A stretch of 47,509 bases of DNA from an uncultured Clostridia bacterium (GTDB lineage Bacteria > Bacillota > Clostridia > Oscillospirales > Ruminococcaceae): contig CALLQQ010000043.1 in the NCBI GenBank assembly GCA_938014915.1, positions 1-47,509 on the forward strand. The letters are read 5' to 3'. The notes beneath the pieces are model-generated. The model worked only from the letters and a program-made list of their open reading frames with translations. It did no database searches and was not told the origin of the DNA. Below, piece by piece: positions 9,488-18,075 of the stretch (positions within the stretch are counted from its first letter, which is position 1; each line of letters opens with the position of its first letter). Position numbers and translations under genes: made by a program.

Positions 9488-9521
9488 AGGGCAAGAGTTT
9501 TTTTAAAAAAACTCTTGCCCT
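9488..9521. terminator. Long perfect hairpin after the M20 gene
   Basis: AGGGCAAGAGTTTTTTT pairs perfectly with AAAAAAACTCTTGCCCT. The U-tract is inside the stem rather than after it, so it may act as a terminator in either direction, but it is less canonical than the others. Confidence 0.6.
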
Positions 9522-9603
9522 ATTAATATTTGCTGAAAATCGGTATATAATACGATTATCGAATATTTATAAAAAAAGAAAAATCGTAGCCAACAATGAA
9601 TAA

Positions 9604-9709
9604 TTGATAAAATGAGAGTGCATAATATATCTGTGACTTTAATTAAGTAGATAGGCATTAATTATAGCCTATCACCTAATATTGTCGAAGAAACTAACGG
9701 TATATCCGT
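9604..9709 (+). other. Structured leader upstream of the DUF378 gene
   Basis: The 220-base gap before the DUF378 gene contains two clear short hairpins: GATAGGC (9650-9656) with GCCTATC (9667-9673), and ACGG (9697-9700) with CCGT (9706-9709). A TTGATA box at 9604 and TATAAT at 9546 are possible promoter pieces, but neither has a good partner. I do not recognise a known riboswitch class. Confidence 0.35.
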
Positions 9710-9745
9710 ACTATCATGCTATTATTCGGCGGAATGGAGGTCGTT

Positions 9746-9964
9746 ATGTTAGATAAAATTGCTTTATTCTTTTTGATAGTTGGAGGAGCAAACTGGGGAC
9801 TAATCGGATTGTTCCGATTTGACCTTATAGCATGGGCATTCGGCGGTTCAGCAAGCGTAATTAGCAGAATTATTTATGTAGTTGTTGGATTGTCGGCTCT
9901 TTGGTGCATTTCTCTATACTTTAAAAGAAGTAGTCTGGTGGAAGCGGATGACCACATAAGATAG
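9746..9964 (+). CDS. DUF378 small membrane protein (YuzA-like)
   Basis: This 72-residue protein has two membrane spans and the DUF378 family signature: DKIALFFLIVGGANWGLIGLF in the first span and RIIYVVVGLSALW in the second. The ATG at 9746 is chosen because ATGGAGG precedes it at proper distance; the upstream ATG at 9716 has no ribosome site. The family is common in firmicutes and its function is not established. A hairpin terminator follows directly, so it is a single-gene unit with a long leader. Confidence 0.85.
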   Translation: MLDKIALFFLIVGGANWGLIGLFRFDLIAWAFGGSASVISRIIYVVVGLSALWCISLYFKRSSLVEADDHIR

Positions 9965-9985
9965 TGGTCGGAAACAAAAGCCATT

Positions 9986-10034
9986 AATAATCGCAAGAAC
10001 GCACCTAAGCGGTAGCGTTTTTGCGGTTATTTTA
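9986..10034 (+). terminator. Terminator after the DUF378 gene
   Basis: AATAATCGCAAGAACGC pairs with GCGTTTTTGCGGTTATT (two wobbles) around a 12-base loop, followed by TTTAAT. Confidence 0.7.
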
Positions 10035-10192
10035 ATATAATTTAATTAAATTGATTATAATGAATATAAGAATAATACTATTTTTTCGAGCATTAATACA
10101 AATTTTATTATCTTTTTACATAAAAAAAGGGGCGCATTTTTGTTGAAGTGACTAAATTTACTGTGTTTGATGGATTAATTTTGTAAATGTTA

Positions 10193-10221
10193 TTGACTTT
10201 TTAATCTTGAGGGGCTATAAT
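10193..10221 (+). promoter_or_regulatory. Strong orphan promoter
   Basis: TTGACT (10193-10198), exactly 17 bases, then a perfect TATAAT (10216-10221). The next protein gene, metG, has its own promoter downstream of a terminator, so this promoter must serve the short transcript in between. Confidence 0.75.
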
Positions 10222-10227
10222 AATCAT

Positions 10228-10333
10228 GATGTTAACACATCCGTTTTGTTGTCTCCTTTCTTTTGTTCTACACATATTTTTTAGTCTAACTTCGTTTGGC
10301 GGGGCTTTTTTTTAAAAGCCTCGCACTTTTTTT
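10228..10333 (+). ncRNA. Putative small RNA with anti-Shine-Dalgarno tract
   Basis: A predicted transcript of about 105 nt runs from the orphan promoter to a strong terminator: GCGGGGCTTTT (10299-10309) with AAAAGCCTCGC (10314-10324), then seven T. Its middle contains a C/U-rich unstructured stretch including GTCTCCTTTC (10251-10260), complementary to GAAAGGAGAC-type ribosome sites. A 29-codon frame starts at 10226 but has no ribosome site and would be leaderless, so a regulatory RNA is the better reading. The alternative is a premature-termination leader for metG. Confidence 0.5.
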
Positions 10334-10334
10334 A

Positions 10335-10363
10335 TTGTATTGATGGACAAAAAGTGATATAAT
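10335..10363 (+). promoter_or_regulatory. Promoter of metG-tatD
   Basis: TTGTAT (10335-10340), a 17-base spacer and TATAAT (10358-10363) preceded by TGA (extended -10). It overlaps the end of the small-RNA terminator, separating the two units. Confidence 0.65.
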
Positions 10364-10406
10364 AACTAGAAAGCAATAAAGTATTATAGAAAGGCAGAGT
10401 GCGGTA

Positions 10407-12356
10407 ATGAGTGACAAATTTTTTATAACAACGGCGATAGCCTACACTTCTAAAAAGCCCCATATCGGGAATACGTACGAGATAATATTTACTGATGCGA
10501 TAGCTAGGTATAAAAGAATGATGGGGAAAGATGTTTTCTTCCTAACGGGGACCGACGAACACGGGCAGAAGATTGAGCAACTGGCAAAGAAGAATAACAT
10601 GATGCCGCAGCAATATGCTGACAAGATCGCAAATGAAATACGTGATATATATAAATTGTTCAATTGCTCATACGATAAATTTATTAGAACAACGGACCCA
10701 TACCATGTTAAAACTGTGCAGAAAATTTTCAGGCAGTTATATGAGCAGGGCGATATCTATAAAGACGTGTACGAGGGGCATTATTGCGTTGCCTGTGAAT
10801 CCTTTTTTACTGAATCGCAGCTAGATAATGGTGCTTGTCCCGATTGCGAGGGTAAAGTCAATCTCACTAAAGAGGAAGCGTATTTCTTCAAGCTTAGCAA
10901 ATATCAGGATAGGCTAGAAAAACATATCGAGGAGAATCCCGACTTCATCAGTCCGGCGTCCCGCAGAAGAGAAATGGTGAATAATTTCATCAAGCCGGGG
11001 CTGCAAGATTTATGCGTGTCGAGGACATCGTTTAAATGGGGTATCCCCGTCGATTTCGATGAGGGGCATATCATTTATGTTTGGATAGATGCATTGTCGA
11101 ACTACATTACGGCGCTAGGATACGATCCCGACGGTAGTAGTGATAAATTCAATAAATACTGGCCGTGCGACGTGCATATAATCGGTAAGGATATTCTAAG
11201 ATTCCACACGATATATTGGCCGATCATGTTAATGGCGCTTGGAGTGCCCCTACCTAAGCAGGTATTCGGGCATCCGTGGCTGCTTATCGGCGATGACAAA
11301 ATGAGCAAATCAAAGGGCAATGTAATTTATGCAGACGAATTGGCCGATCTTTTTGGCGTTGATGCGGTGCGCTATTATTTACTCAGGGAGATGCCCTATG
11401 CGCATGACGGGAGCATAACATATGAGGGCTTTATCGAAAGATATAATTCCGACCTAGCTAATACTATCGGCAATCTTGTCAATAGAACAATTGCAATGGT
11501 GGACAAGTATTTCGATGGTACTATTCAGCCGCCGAATAACGGAACAGATTTCGATGAAGAACTTCGTAGCAAGGCGGTTACGACAGCTAAAGATGTAACG
11601 CAGCTCATGGAGCAATATAAAACTTCCGACGCATTAAGTGAGATAATGAGCCTTGCTCGCCGCAGTAACAAATATATTGATGAAACGATGCCGTGGGTCC
11701 TTGCCAAGGACGAAAGCAAAAAAGAGGAACTCGGCACGGTATTATATAACCTGCTTGAGAGTATACGTTTCATTGCGGTAATGCTCACGCCGTTCATACC
11801 GAATACGGCAAAGAGCATCTTTAACCAGATTAACTGCGATATTAAGCAGTGGGATTCCCTATCCGCATTTGGCAAGACAATACCATGTGCTAAAGTCGGT
11901 GAGGGCAAGCCGCTCTTTAATAGGATCGATACTAAGAAAATGCTCCAGCAAATTGAGCAGATGAATGAAGAAAAAGCGGAGAAAGAGGCAAAATCCGATA
12001 AGGAGAATTCAGGTAAAGCCGAAGATTCCAATGAGATTGGAATTGATGATTTTGCGAAAGTTGACTACCGTGTCGCTAAAGTTATCGAGTGTGAACCTGT
12101 GAAGAAGTCGGACAGGTTATTAAAGCTCCAGCTGAATGACGGACAAGGCACAAGACAAGTTGTATCGGGAATTGCTAAGTGGTATGCGCCCGATGATTTA
12201 ATCGGGAAAAAGGTAATTCTCGTCGCCAATCTTGCACCGGTTAAACTCCGTGGAGAGATGAGCAACGGCATGATACTCGCCGCCGATAATGAAGATGGCA
12301 GTGCGACGGTTATATTTGTAGATGATGAATTAAAGGAAGGCAGTAAGATTAGATAA
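10407..12356 (+). CDS. metG: Methionyl-tRNA synthetase with C-terminal tRNA-binding domain
   Basis: Charges tRNA-Met with methionine. The 649-residue protein has the class I signatures (PHIGN near residues 18-22 and KMSKS at residues 298-302), a CVAC/CPDC zinc knuckle in the connective-peptide insert, the anticodon-binding helical domain, a charged linker rich in lysine and glutamate (about residues 515-545) and a C-terminal EMAP/Arc1p-like OB domain (DDFAKVDYRVAKV onward). The ribosome site is AAAGGCAGAGTG. No T-box leader is present. The stop overlaps the tatD start by one base (TAATG), a common metG-tatD arrangement in firmicutes. Confidence 0.96.
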   Translation: MSDKFFITTAIAYTSKKPHIGNTYEIIFTDAIARYKRMMGKDVFFLTGTDEHGQKIEQLAKKNNMMPQQYADKIANEIRDIYKLFNCSYDKFIRTTDPYHVKTVQKIFRQLYEQGDIYKDVYEGHYCVACESFFTESQLDNGACPDCEGKVNLTKEEAYFFKLSKYQDRLEKHIEENPDFISPASRRREMVNNFIKPGLQDLCVSRTSFKWGIPVDFDEGHIIYVWIDALSNYITALGYDPDGSSDKFNKYWPCDVHIIGKDILRFHTIYWPIMLMALGVPLPKQVFGHPWLLIGDDKMSKSKGNVIYADELADLFGVDAVRYYLLREMPYAHDGSITYEGFIERYNSDLANTIGNLVNRTIAMVDKYFDGTIQPPNNGTDFDEELRSKAVTTAKDVTQLMEQYKTSDALSEIMSLARRSNKYIDETMPWVLAKDESKKEELGTVLYNLLESIRFIAVMLTPFIPNTAKSIFNQINCDIKQWDSLSAFGKTIPCAKVGEGKPLFNRIDTKKMLQQIEQMNEEKAEKEAKSDKENSGKAEDSNEIGIDDFAKVDYRVAKVIECEPVKKSDRLLKLQLNDGQGTRQVVSGIAKWYAPDDLIGKKVILVANLAPVKLRGEMSNGMILAADNEDGSATVIFVDDELKEGSKIR

Positions 12357-13126
12357 TGGCAATAGAAAATATTTTTGATACACATGCGCATTATGACGAT
12401 GTGCGTTTTAATGAAGATAGAGATGAGTTAATTCGCTCACTACCTAGTAAAGGGGTGAGTGGGGTAATCAATATCGGGTGTACACTCCCCCGTTCGCAAA
12501 AGAGTGTTGATCTAGCTAATAAATATGAATTCTTTTATGCAGCAGTTGGAATTCATCCTAGCGATGTTGCAGACCTCCCAGCCGATTATACCGATAGATT
12601 AAAATCCATGGCACAAAATGAGAAAGTCATTGCAATTGGTGAAATCGGGCTCGATTATTATTATGATGGCTATGACAAAGATTTGCAGATTAAGATATTC
12701 AAAGAGCAGCTAGAACTTGCACGGGAACTTGACTTGCCGGTAGTTATCCATAGTAGGGAAGCAACTCAGGATATGATGGAGATTCTTAAAAAATACCAAC
12801 CTAGAGGGGTGATGCACTGCTATTCTGGATCGGCGGAAACGGCGAAAGAGATTCTTTCGATAGGTATGTACATTAGCTTCACAGGTGTAATTACCTTTAA
12901 TAATGCTCGGCGCGCGGTTGAGGCTTGCGAAGTTATACCGATGGATAGACTCCTGCTTGAAACAGATGCGCCCTACATGGCGCCGACACCGTTTAGGGGG
13001 CAGAGATGTGATTCGCCGATGATTACGGAAATTGCAAAAAAAGTCGCAGAGATTAAGGGTATACCAGCGCAGGAAGTTGCGGATAAATGCACGGAAAACG
13101 CAAAATTCCTATTCGAGATTAAATAG
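12356..13126 (+). CDS. TatD-family metal-dependent hydrolase (putative DNase)
   Basis: This is a 256-residue TIM-barrel metalloenzyme of the TatD/YcfH type; family members act as 3'-5' exonucleases on DNA/RNA or as D-aminoacyl-tRNA deacylases. All metal-site motifs are present: FDTHAHYDD at the N-terminus, AIGEIGLDYYY, VIHSREA, MHCYSGS and LLETDAPYMAP. Translation is coupled to metG through a one-base overlap, and a strong terminator follows. Confidence 0.93.
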   Translation: MAIENIFDTHAHYDDVRFNEDRDELIRSLPSKGVSGVINIGCTLPRSQKSVDLANKYEFFYAAVGIHPSDVADLPADYTDRLKSMAQNEKVIAIGEIGLDYYYDGYDKDLQIKIFKEQLELARELDLPVVIHSREATQDMMEILKKYQPRGVMHCYSGSAETAKEILSIGMYISFTGVITFNNARRAVEACEVIPMDRLLLETDAPYMAPTPFRGQRCDSPMITEIAKKVAEIKGIPAQEVADKCTENAKFLFEIK

Positions 13127-13135
13127 ACCAAACTA

Positions 13136-13170
13136 AAAAAAGCATTTAACCGATATCGGTTAAATGCTTT
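13136..13170. terminator. Bidirectional terminator after tatD
   Basis: AAAAAGCATTTAACCGAT pairs perfectly with ATCGGTTAAATGCTTTT. It can terminate both the metG-tatD transcript and the convergent GGGtGRT transcript. Confidence 0.8.
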
Positions 13171-13188
13171 TCTATTATAGAAGTAAAT

Positions 13189-14190
13189 TTAGTTCCTTGC
13201 GGCAACTTCAACGGCAACAGCGCACGCAACGGTAGCACCGACCATTGGATTGTTACCCATTCCGATTAGACCCATCATTTCAACGTGAGCAGGAACGGAC
13301 GAAGAACCAGCGAATTGTGCATCACCATGCATACGACCCATTGAGTCTGTAAGACCATATGATGCAGGGCCAGCCCCCATATTATCTGGATGAAGTGTAC
13401 GGCCTGTTCCGCCGCCCGATGCAACGGAGAAGTATCTAACATCATTCTCGCCTGCCCATTTCTTATATGTTCCAGCAACAAGATGTTGGAAACGTGTTGG
13501 ATTAGTTGAGTTACCAGTTATGGAAACGTCAACTTTTTCAAGTTTCATAACAGCGACACCTTCAAGAACGTCATTACAACCGTAAACACGTACTTTTGAT
13601 TTATCGCCTTGTGAAAATGGTACTTCACGAACAACTTTAATCTCGCCAGTGTCGAAGCAGTATTCAGTTTCAACATAGGTGAATCCGTTAATTCTTGAAA
13701 TAATATAAGCTGCGTCCTTACCAAGACCGTTGAGTATTACACGTAGTGGTGATTTCCTTGCTTTGTTAGCAGTCCTTGCAATGCCGATTGCACCCTCAGC
13801 AGCAGCAAAGGATTCGTGACCAGCAAGGAAGCAGAAGCAATCAGTTTGATCTTTTAGGAGCATTGAGCCTAGATTACCATGGCCTAGACCAACTTCCCTT
13901 TGTTCTGCAACAGAGCCAGGGATACAGAATGCTTGCAGACCGATACCGATAGCCTCGGCAGCATCAGCAGCCTTTGTAATGCCCTTTTTAATAGCAATTG
14001 CAGTTCCTAGAATATATGCCCAGCTAGCATTTTCAAATGCAATTGGCTGAACACCTTTAACGATTTCGTCAACATTTATATCTTTGGATAGACATACATC
14101 TCTTGCATCTTCAAGAGAGGTAAAACCATATTCCTTTAGACAAGCCTCTATCTTAGACATACGTCTAGCTTGGCCTTCAAATTTTGCCAT
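13189..14190 (-). CDS. GGGtGRT-family protein of unknown function
   Basis: This 333-residue protein has the family's name-giving motif GGGTGRT at residues 259-265, with ATP- or flavin-site-like glycine richness. Other conserved-looking stretches are GLGHGNLGSMLL (101-112), FLAGHESFAAAEGAIG and HVEMMGLIGMGNNPMVGATVACAVAV at the C-terminus. It has no signal peptide or membrane segment. It is 18 bases downstream of an IscU-like gene, and the pair tends to occur together in Clostridia and other anaerobes as I recall it. The function is not established; context suggests an iron-sulfur-linked process. Confidence 0.85.
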   Translation of the reverse strand: MAKFEGQARRMSKIEACLKEYGFTSLEDARDVCLSKDINVDEIVKGVQPIAFENASWAYILGTAIAIKKGITKAADAAEAIGIGLQAFCIPGSVAEQREVGLGHGNLGSMLLKDQTDCFCFLAGHESFAAAEGAIGIARTANKARKSPLRVILNGLGKDAAYIISRINGFTYVETEYCFDTGEIKVVREVPFSQGDKSKVRVYGCNDVLEGVAVMKLEKVDVSITGNSTNPTRFQHLVAGTYKKWAGENDVRYFSVASGGGTGRTLHPDNMGAGPASYGLTDSMGRMHGDAQFAGSSSVPAHVEMMGLIGMGNNPMVGATVACAVAVEVAARN

Positions 14191-14208
14191 ATCTTACGCC
14201 TCCCTCTC

Positions 14209-14901
14209 TTATTCTTCTCTCGGATCGATGTACTTAACAGCGTCTTCATATCGACCATATGTGCCCGTGTGCTTCTTTAGAGCTTCGCCAGCTTCCATAC
14301 CGTGGCGAATATCTTCTAGCATTTGACCTAGGCGAACGAATTCATATCCAATTACTTCACCGCAATTGTCAATAGCAAGAGAGGTGATATATCCTTCAGC
14401 TGTTTCCATATAGCGGACACCTTTTGCCTTAGTTGAATAGATTGTACCGACTTGGGAGCGCAGCCCCTTACCTAAATCCTCAAGTCCGGCACCGACGGGC
14501 AGACCACCCTCGGAAAATGCTGTTTGTGTTCTTCCGTAAACTATTTGTAGGAATAATTCACGCATTGCAACGTTGATTGCATCACATACTAGGTCGGTAT
14601 TAAGTGCCTCTAGTATTGTCTTACCCGGTAGGATTTCACCAGCCATAGCGGCGGAATGCGTCATACCTGAGCAACCGATTGTTTCAACCAGTGCCTCCTC
14701 GATAATACCATCTTTTACGTTTAGAGTAAGTTTGCAAGCACCTTGCTGAGGTGCGCACCAGCCCACGCCATGTGTTAGTCCAGCAATATCGGATATTTGA
14801 TATGCCTTTACCCATTTACCTTCTTCAGGGATTGGAGCGGGACCATGATGAACTCCTTTTGTGAGAGTACACATTCTCTCGACTTCTTGAGAGTAGCTCA
14901 T
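14209..14901 (-). CDS. IscU/NifU-like iron-sulfur scaffold-type protein
   Basis: The start at 14901 is chosen because AGAAAGGAG lies 10 bases upstream; the ATG at 14928 lies upstream of that ribosome site. The 230-residue product has an IscU/NifU-N-like core: GWCAPQQGACKL (C49, C56), VETIGCSGMTHSAAMAG (C77, matching the second IscU cysteine loop) followed by GKTILEAL. It is longer than IscU and carries a C-terminal extension. No sufS or iscS gene is near, so it is probably not the general Fe-S assembly scaffold but a dedicated partner of the adjacent GGGtGRT protein. Confidence 0.8.
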   Translation of the reverse strand: MSYSQEVERMCTLTKGVHHGPAPIPEEGKWVKAYQISDIAGLTHGVGWCAPQQGACKLTLNVKDGIIEEALVETIGCSGMTHSAAMAGEILPGKTILEALNTDLVCDAINVAMRELFLQIVYGRTQTAFSEGGLPVGAGLEDLGKGLRSQVGTIYSTKAKGVRYMETAEGYITSLAIDNCGEVIGYEFVRLGQMLEDIRHGMEAGEALKKHTGTYGRYEDAVKYIDPREE

Positions 14902-15047
14902 AAATTGAAAACTCCTTTCTGATTCCATGTCTTGCCCTGCAAAATCTAGCTAAATTAGTGTTAAGAGAATACTTGTCCTAATAAAAAGCAAAGCAAATTC
15001 ATTTTAGCGTACATCTTAATATTGCCAGATGAATACGCTTTACACTT

Positions 15048-15076
15048 ATTATAATGTTAAAATGGGAATTTATCAA
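15048..15076 (-). promoter_or_regulatory. Promoter of the IscU-like/GGGtGRT operon
   Basis: On the minus strand: TTGATA (15071-15076), a 17-base spacer and TATAAT (15048-15053). It faces away from the secA promoter about 70 bases to the right. Confidence 0.65.
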
Positions 15077-15147
15077 GTCAAAAAGTGTACAAACACAATA
15101 AACTTTGATAATTTTTTGTCACGAATACGATATGAGCCTATTTTTAA

Positions 15148-15176
15148 TTGACAAAACACTCATATAAGAGTAAAAT
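15148..15176 (+). promoter_or_regulatory. Promoter of secA
   Basis: Perfect TTGACA (15148-15153), 17 bases, TAAAAT (15171-15176). A second possible -10, TGTTATAAT ending at 15269, lies closer to the gene but lacks a -35 box. Confidence 0.65.
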
Positions 15177-15294
15177 GGGAAGTGTATGTTAATTTGTTAC
15201 TATGGGTGAAGTGTTTCTACTAATATTTTGATAAATAGTAATAGTCAATTATACGGATGTTGTTATAATTAAATTTGATTTAAAGGAGTATGTT

Positions 15295-18024
15295 ATGGGG
15301 ATATTAACTGCGATTTTTGGTTCTTATAGTAAAAAGGAACTAAAAAGGATTGAACCAATTAAAGAGTCGGTCATCGCCCTAGAAGAAAAGTATAGGCAGA
15401 TGAGTGAAGAAGAATTAAAAGGACAAACAGCAATACTTAAAGAAAGACTGGAAAATGGCGAAACAGTCGACGATATACTTCCTGAGGCATTCGCCACTTG
15501 TCGTGAGGCATCGGACAGAGTATTGGGAATGCGCCATTATCCAGTGCAGATTATCGGCGGAATTGTCCTACATCAAGGACGAGTCGCCGAGATGAAAACC
15601 GGTGAGGGAAAGACTTTAGTCGCTACCTTGCCCGCATACCTCAATGCCCTATCGGGTAAAGGTGTTCATATCGTAACAGTCAACGATTATCTTGCAAAAC
15701 GTGATGCTGAATGGATGGGAAAAGTATATAGGTATCTTGGGCTATCCGTCGGTGTAATCATTCACGCAAAGAATAATGCCGAGCGCCGTGAAGCATATTC
15801 AAGTGATATAACATACGGAACAAATAACGAGATGGGATTCGACTATCTTCGTGATAACATGGTTATTTATAAAGCGGACAAGGTGCAACGTGAGCATAAT
15901 TTCTGTATCGTTGACGAGGTAGACTCAATCCTAATTGACGAGGCTAGAACGCCGCTGATTATATCGGGGCAGGGCGATAAATCTACCGAACTATATTCCG
16001 TCGCCGATAAATTCGTGCGCACACTTAAAATGCACAAAGTTGTTGAACTTGATGATAAGCAAGATAATGATGATATTGATGGCGACTACATCGTTGACGA
16101 AAAGGCAAGAACGGCGACAATTACACCGTCGGGAGTTGCTAAGGCGGAGAAGTATTTTAACCTTGAGAACTTAATGGATGCGGATAATATAACAGTTCTT
16201 CATCATATAAATCAAGCATTAAAGGCACATGGCATAATGAAGCACGATATAGACTATGTTGTTAAAGATGGGCAAGTTATCATTGTTGATGAATTCACAG
16301 GTCGATTGATGATGGGAAGAAGATATAATGACGGATTGCATCAAGCTATCGAATCAAAAGAGGGAGTAAAGGTCGAGCGTGAGTCAAAGACACTTGCTAC
16401 TGTAACATTTCAGAATTACTTTAGACTATATAATAAATTAGCTGGTATGACGGGTACGGCAATGACGGAGGAGGGCGAATTAAGGGAGATTTATAACCTT
16501 GATGTTATAGAAATTCCAACGAATAAGCCAATTAAACGCAGAGACCACCAAGATAGCGTATTTAAAACGAAAAAAGGTAAATATCAGGCGGCTGTAAGAC
16601 AGATTATAGAATGCCACGAAAAGGGGCAACCCGTTCTTGTCGGTACAATATCAATCGAGGATTCAGAACTTCTATCAAAGATACTCAAAAAGCAGGGAAT
16701 CAAGCACGAAGTGTTGAACGCAAAGCAACATGACCGTGAGGCGGAAATTGTCGCTCAGGCGGGTAAAAAGGGCGCAGTTACAATCGCAACAAATATGGCG
16801 GGACGTGGAACGGACATCGTGCTAGGTGGTAATGCTGAATTCATGGCGAAGAATGAAATGCGTAAAAAGGGCTTTACAGAAGAACTTATCAATGAGGCGA
16901 CGGGCTTTTCCGAAACTGATGATGAGGAAATCCTGGAGGCACGTAGGACTTTTACCGAATTGGAGAAGAAATTCAAACAGCAGACCGATGCTGAAGCACA
17001 GGAAGTTAAGGCGGCAGGCGGCCTATTCATATTAGGAACGGAGCGCCACGAATCAAGACGTATTGATAATCAGCTAAGAGGACGTGCAGGCCGTCAAGGA
17101 GATGAGGGAGAGAGCAGATTCTTCATATCACTTGAAGATGATTTAATGCGTCTATTCGGCGGAGATAGAATTCAAGGAATGATGAATACGCTGGGCATAG
17201 AAGAAGATATGCCTATTGAGAATAAAATGCTCACAAATACTATCGAATCTTCGCAAAGAAAAGTCGAGGGTAAGAACTTCTCCATAAGGAAGAATGTGCT
17301 TAACTTTGATGATGTAATGAGTACGCAACGTGAAATTATCTACTCCCAACGCAAAAAGGTGCTTGATGGCGACGATATAAAAGATAGTATTATCAATATG
17401 ATAAAAGATACCATCACCGAAACAGTCAACCTATATCTATTCGATGATGAAGTTCACGACGATTGGAATTTGCAGGGGCTGCGTGATCACTTCATGGGAA
17501 TGCTCACTACCGAAGATGATTTAAGGTATGAAGGTGATGAGCTGTCCGAAATTACGAGGGAAGAAATTGCCGATACATTAATCCAGCGAGCTATGCAGAT
17601 ATACGAGGAAAGAGAAAAGGAATTCGGCAGTGAAACAATGCGTGAGATTGAGCGTGTTGTGCTATTAAGAACTGTCGATAGCAAGTGGATGCAACATATC
17701 GACGATATGGAAGAATTAAAACAGGGAATATATCTTCGTGCCTATGGTCAGAAGAATCCCGTTGTCGAATATCGTATCGAGGGATTCGATATGTTCGATG
17801 AGATGATTCGTGCAATTCGTGAGGAAACATCACGCCTTGTACTATCCGTACAATTGAAAAAAGATGAAGCTCCGCAACGTGAGCAAGTCGCAAAACCAAC
17901 ATCGGAAAATCTTGGCTCTGATGGTGAGAAACCCACCACAGTCACAAAGAAAAAGGTGGGACGCAACGAACCATGCCCATGCGGTAGCGGTAAGAAGTAT
18001 AAGAGATGTTGCGGACAGGATTAA
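15295..18024 (+). CDS. secA: Protein translocase subunit SecA
   Basis: ATPase motor that pushes preproteins through SecYEG. The 909-residue protein shows Walker A GEGKT at residues 103-107, the DEVDSILIDEARTPLIISG Walker B region, the second helicase half with AGRGTDIVLGG and QLRGRAGRQGDEG, the wing/scaffold region, and a C-terminal SEC-C zinc motif (NEPCPCGSGKKYKRCCG) that binds SecB-like partners or ribosomes. The ribosome site AAAGGAG precedes ATG by 6 bases. Length and motifs are those of a full, functional SecA. Confidence 0.97.
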   Translation: MGILTAIFGSYSKKELKRIEPIKESVIALEEKYRQMSEEELKGQTAILKERLENGETVDDILPEAFATCREASDRVLGMRHYPVQIIGGIVLHQGRVAEMKTGEGKTLVATLPAYLNALSGKGVHIVTVNDYLAKRDAEWMGKVYRYLGLSVGVIIHAKNNAERREAYSSDITYGTNNEMGFDYLRDNMVIYKADKVQREHNFCIVDEVDSILIDEARTPLIISGQGDKSTELYSVADKFVRTLKMHKVVELDDKQDNDDIDGDYIVDEKARTATITPSGVAKAEKYFNLENLMDADNITVLHHINQALKAHGIMKHDIDYVVKDGQVIIVDEFTGRLMMGRRYNDGLHQAIESKEGVKVERESKTLATVTFQNYFRLYNKLAGMTGTAMTEEGELREIYNLDVIEIPTNKPIKRRDHQDSVFKTKKGKYQAAVRQIIECHEKGQPVLVGTISIEDSELLSKILKKQGIKHEVLNAKQHDREAEIVAQAGKKGAVTIATNMAGRGTDIVLGGNAEFMAKNEMRKKGFTEELINEATGFSETDDEEILEARRTFTELEKKFKQQTDAEAQEVKAAGGLFILGTERHESRRIDNQLRGRAGRQGDEGESRFFISLEDDLMRLFGGDRIQGMMNTLGIEEDMPIENKMLTNTIESSQRKVEGKNFSIRKNVLNFDDVMSTQREIIYSQRKKVLDGDDIKDSIINMIKDTITETVNLYLFDDEVHDDWNLQGLRDHFMGMLTTEDDLRYEGDELSEITREEIADTLIQRAMQIYEEREKEFGSETMREIERVVLLRTVDSKWMQHIDDMEELKQGIYLRAYGQKNPVVEYRIEGFDMFDEMIRAIREETSRLVLSVQLKKDEAPQREQVAKPTSENLGSDGEKPTTVTKKKVGRNEPCPCGSGKKYKRCCGQD

Positions 18025-18075
18025 ATTCAGTATCAAATAAGCTTATAAGATATAATGAACGAAAGGAGTATTAAT

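Noticed and set aside
10226..10315. 29-codon peptide frame inside the small-RNA unit
   Set aside because: Its ATG lies at the predicted transcription start with no ribosome site, and the composition follows the C/U-rich tract and terminator.
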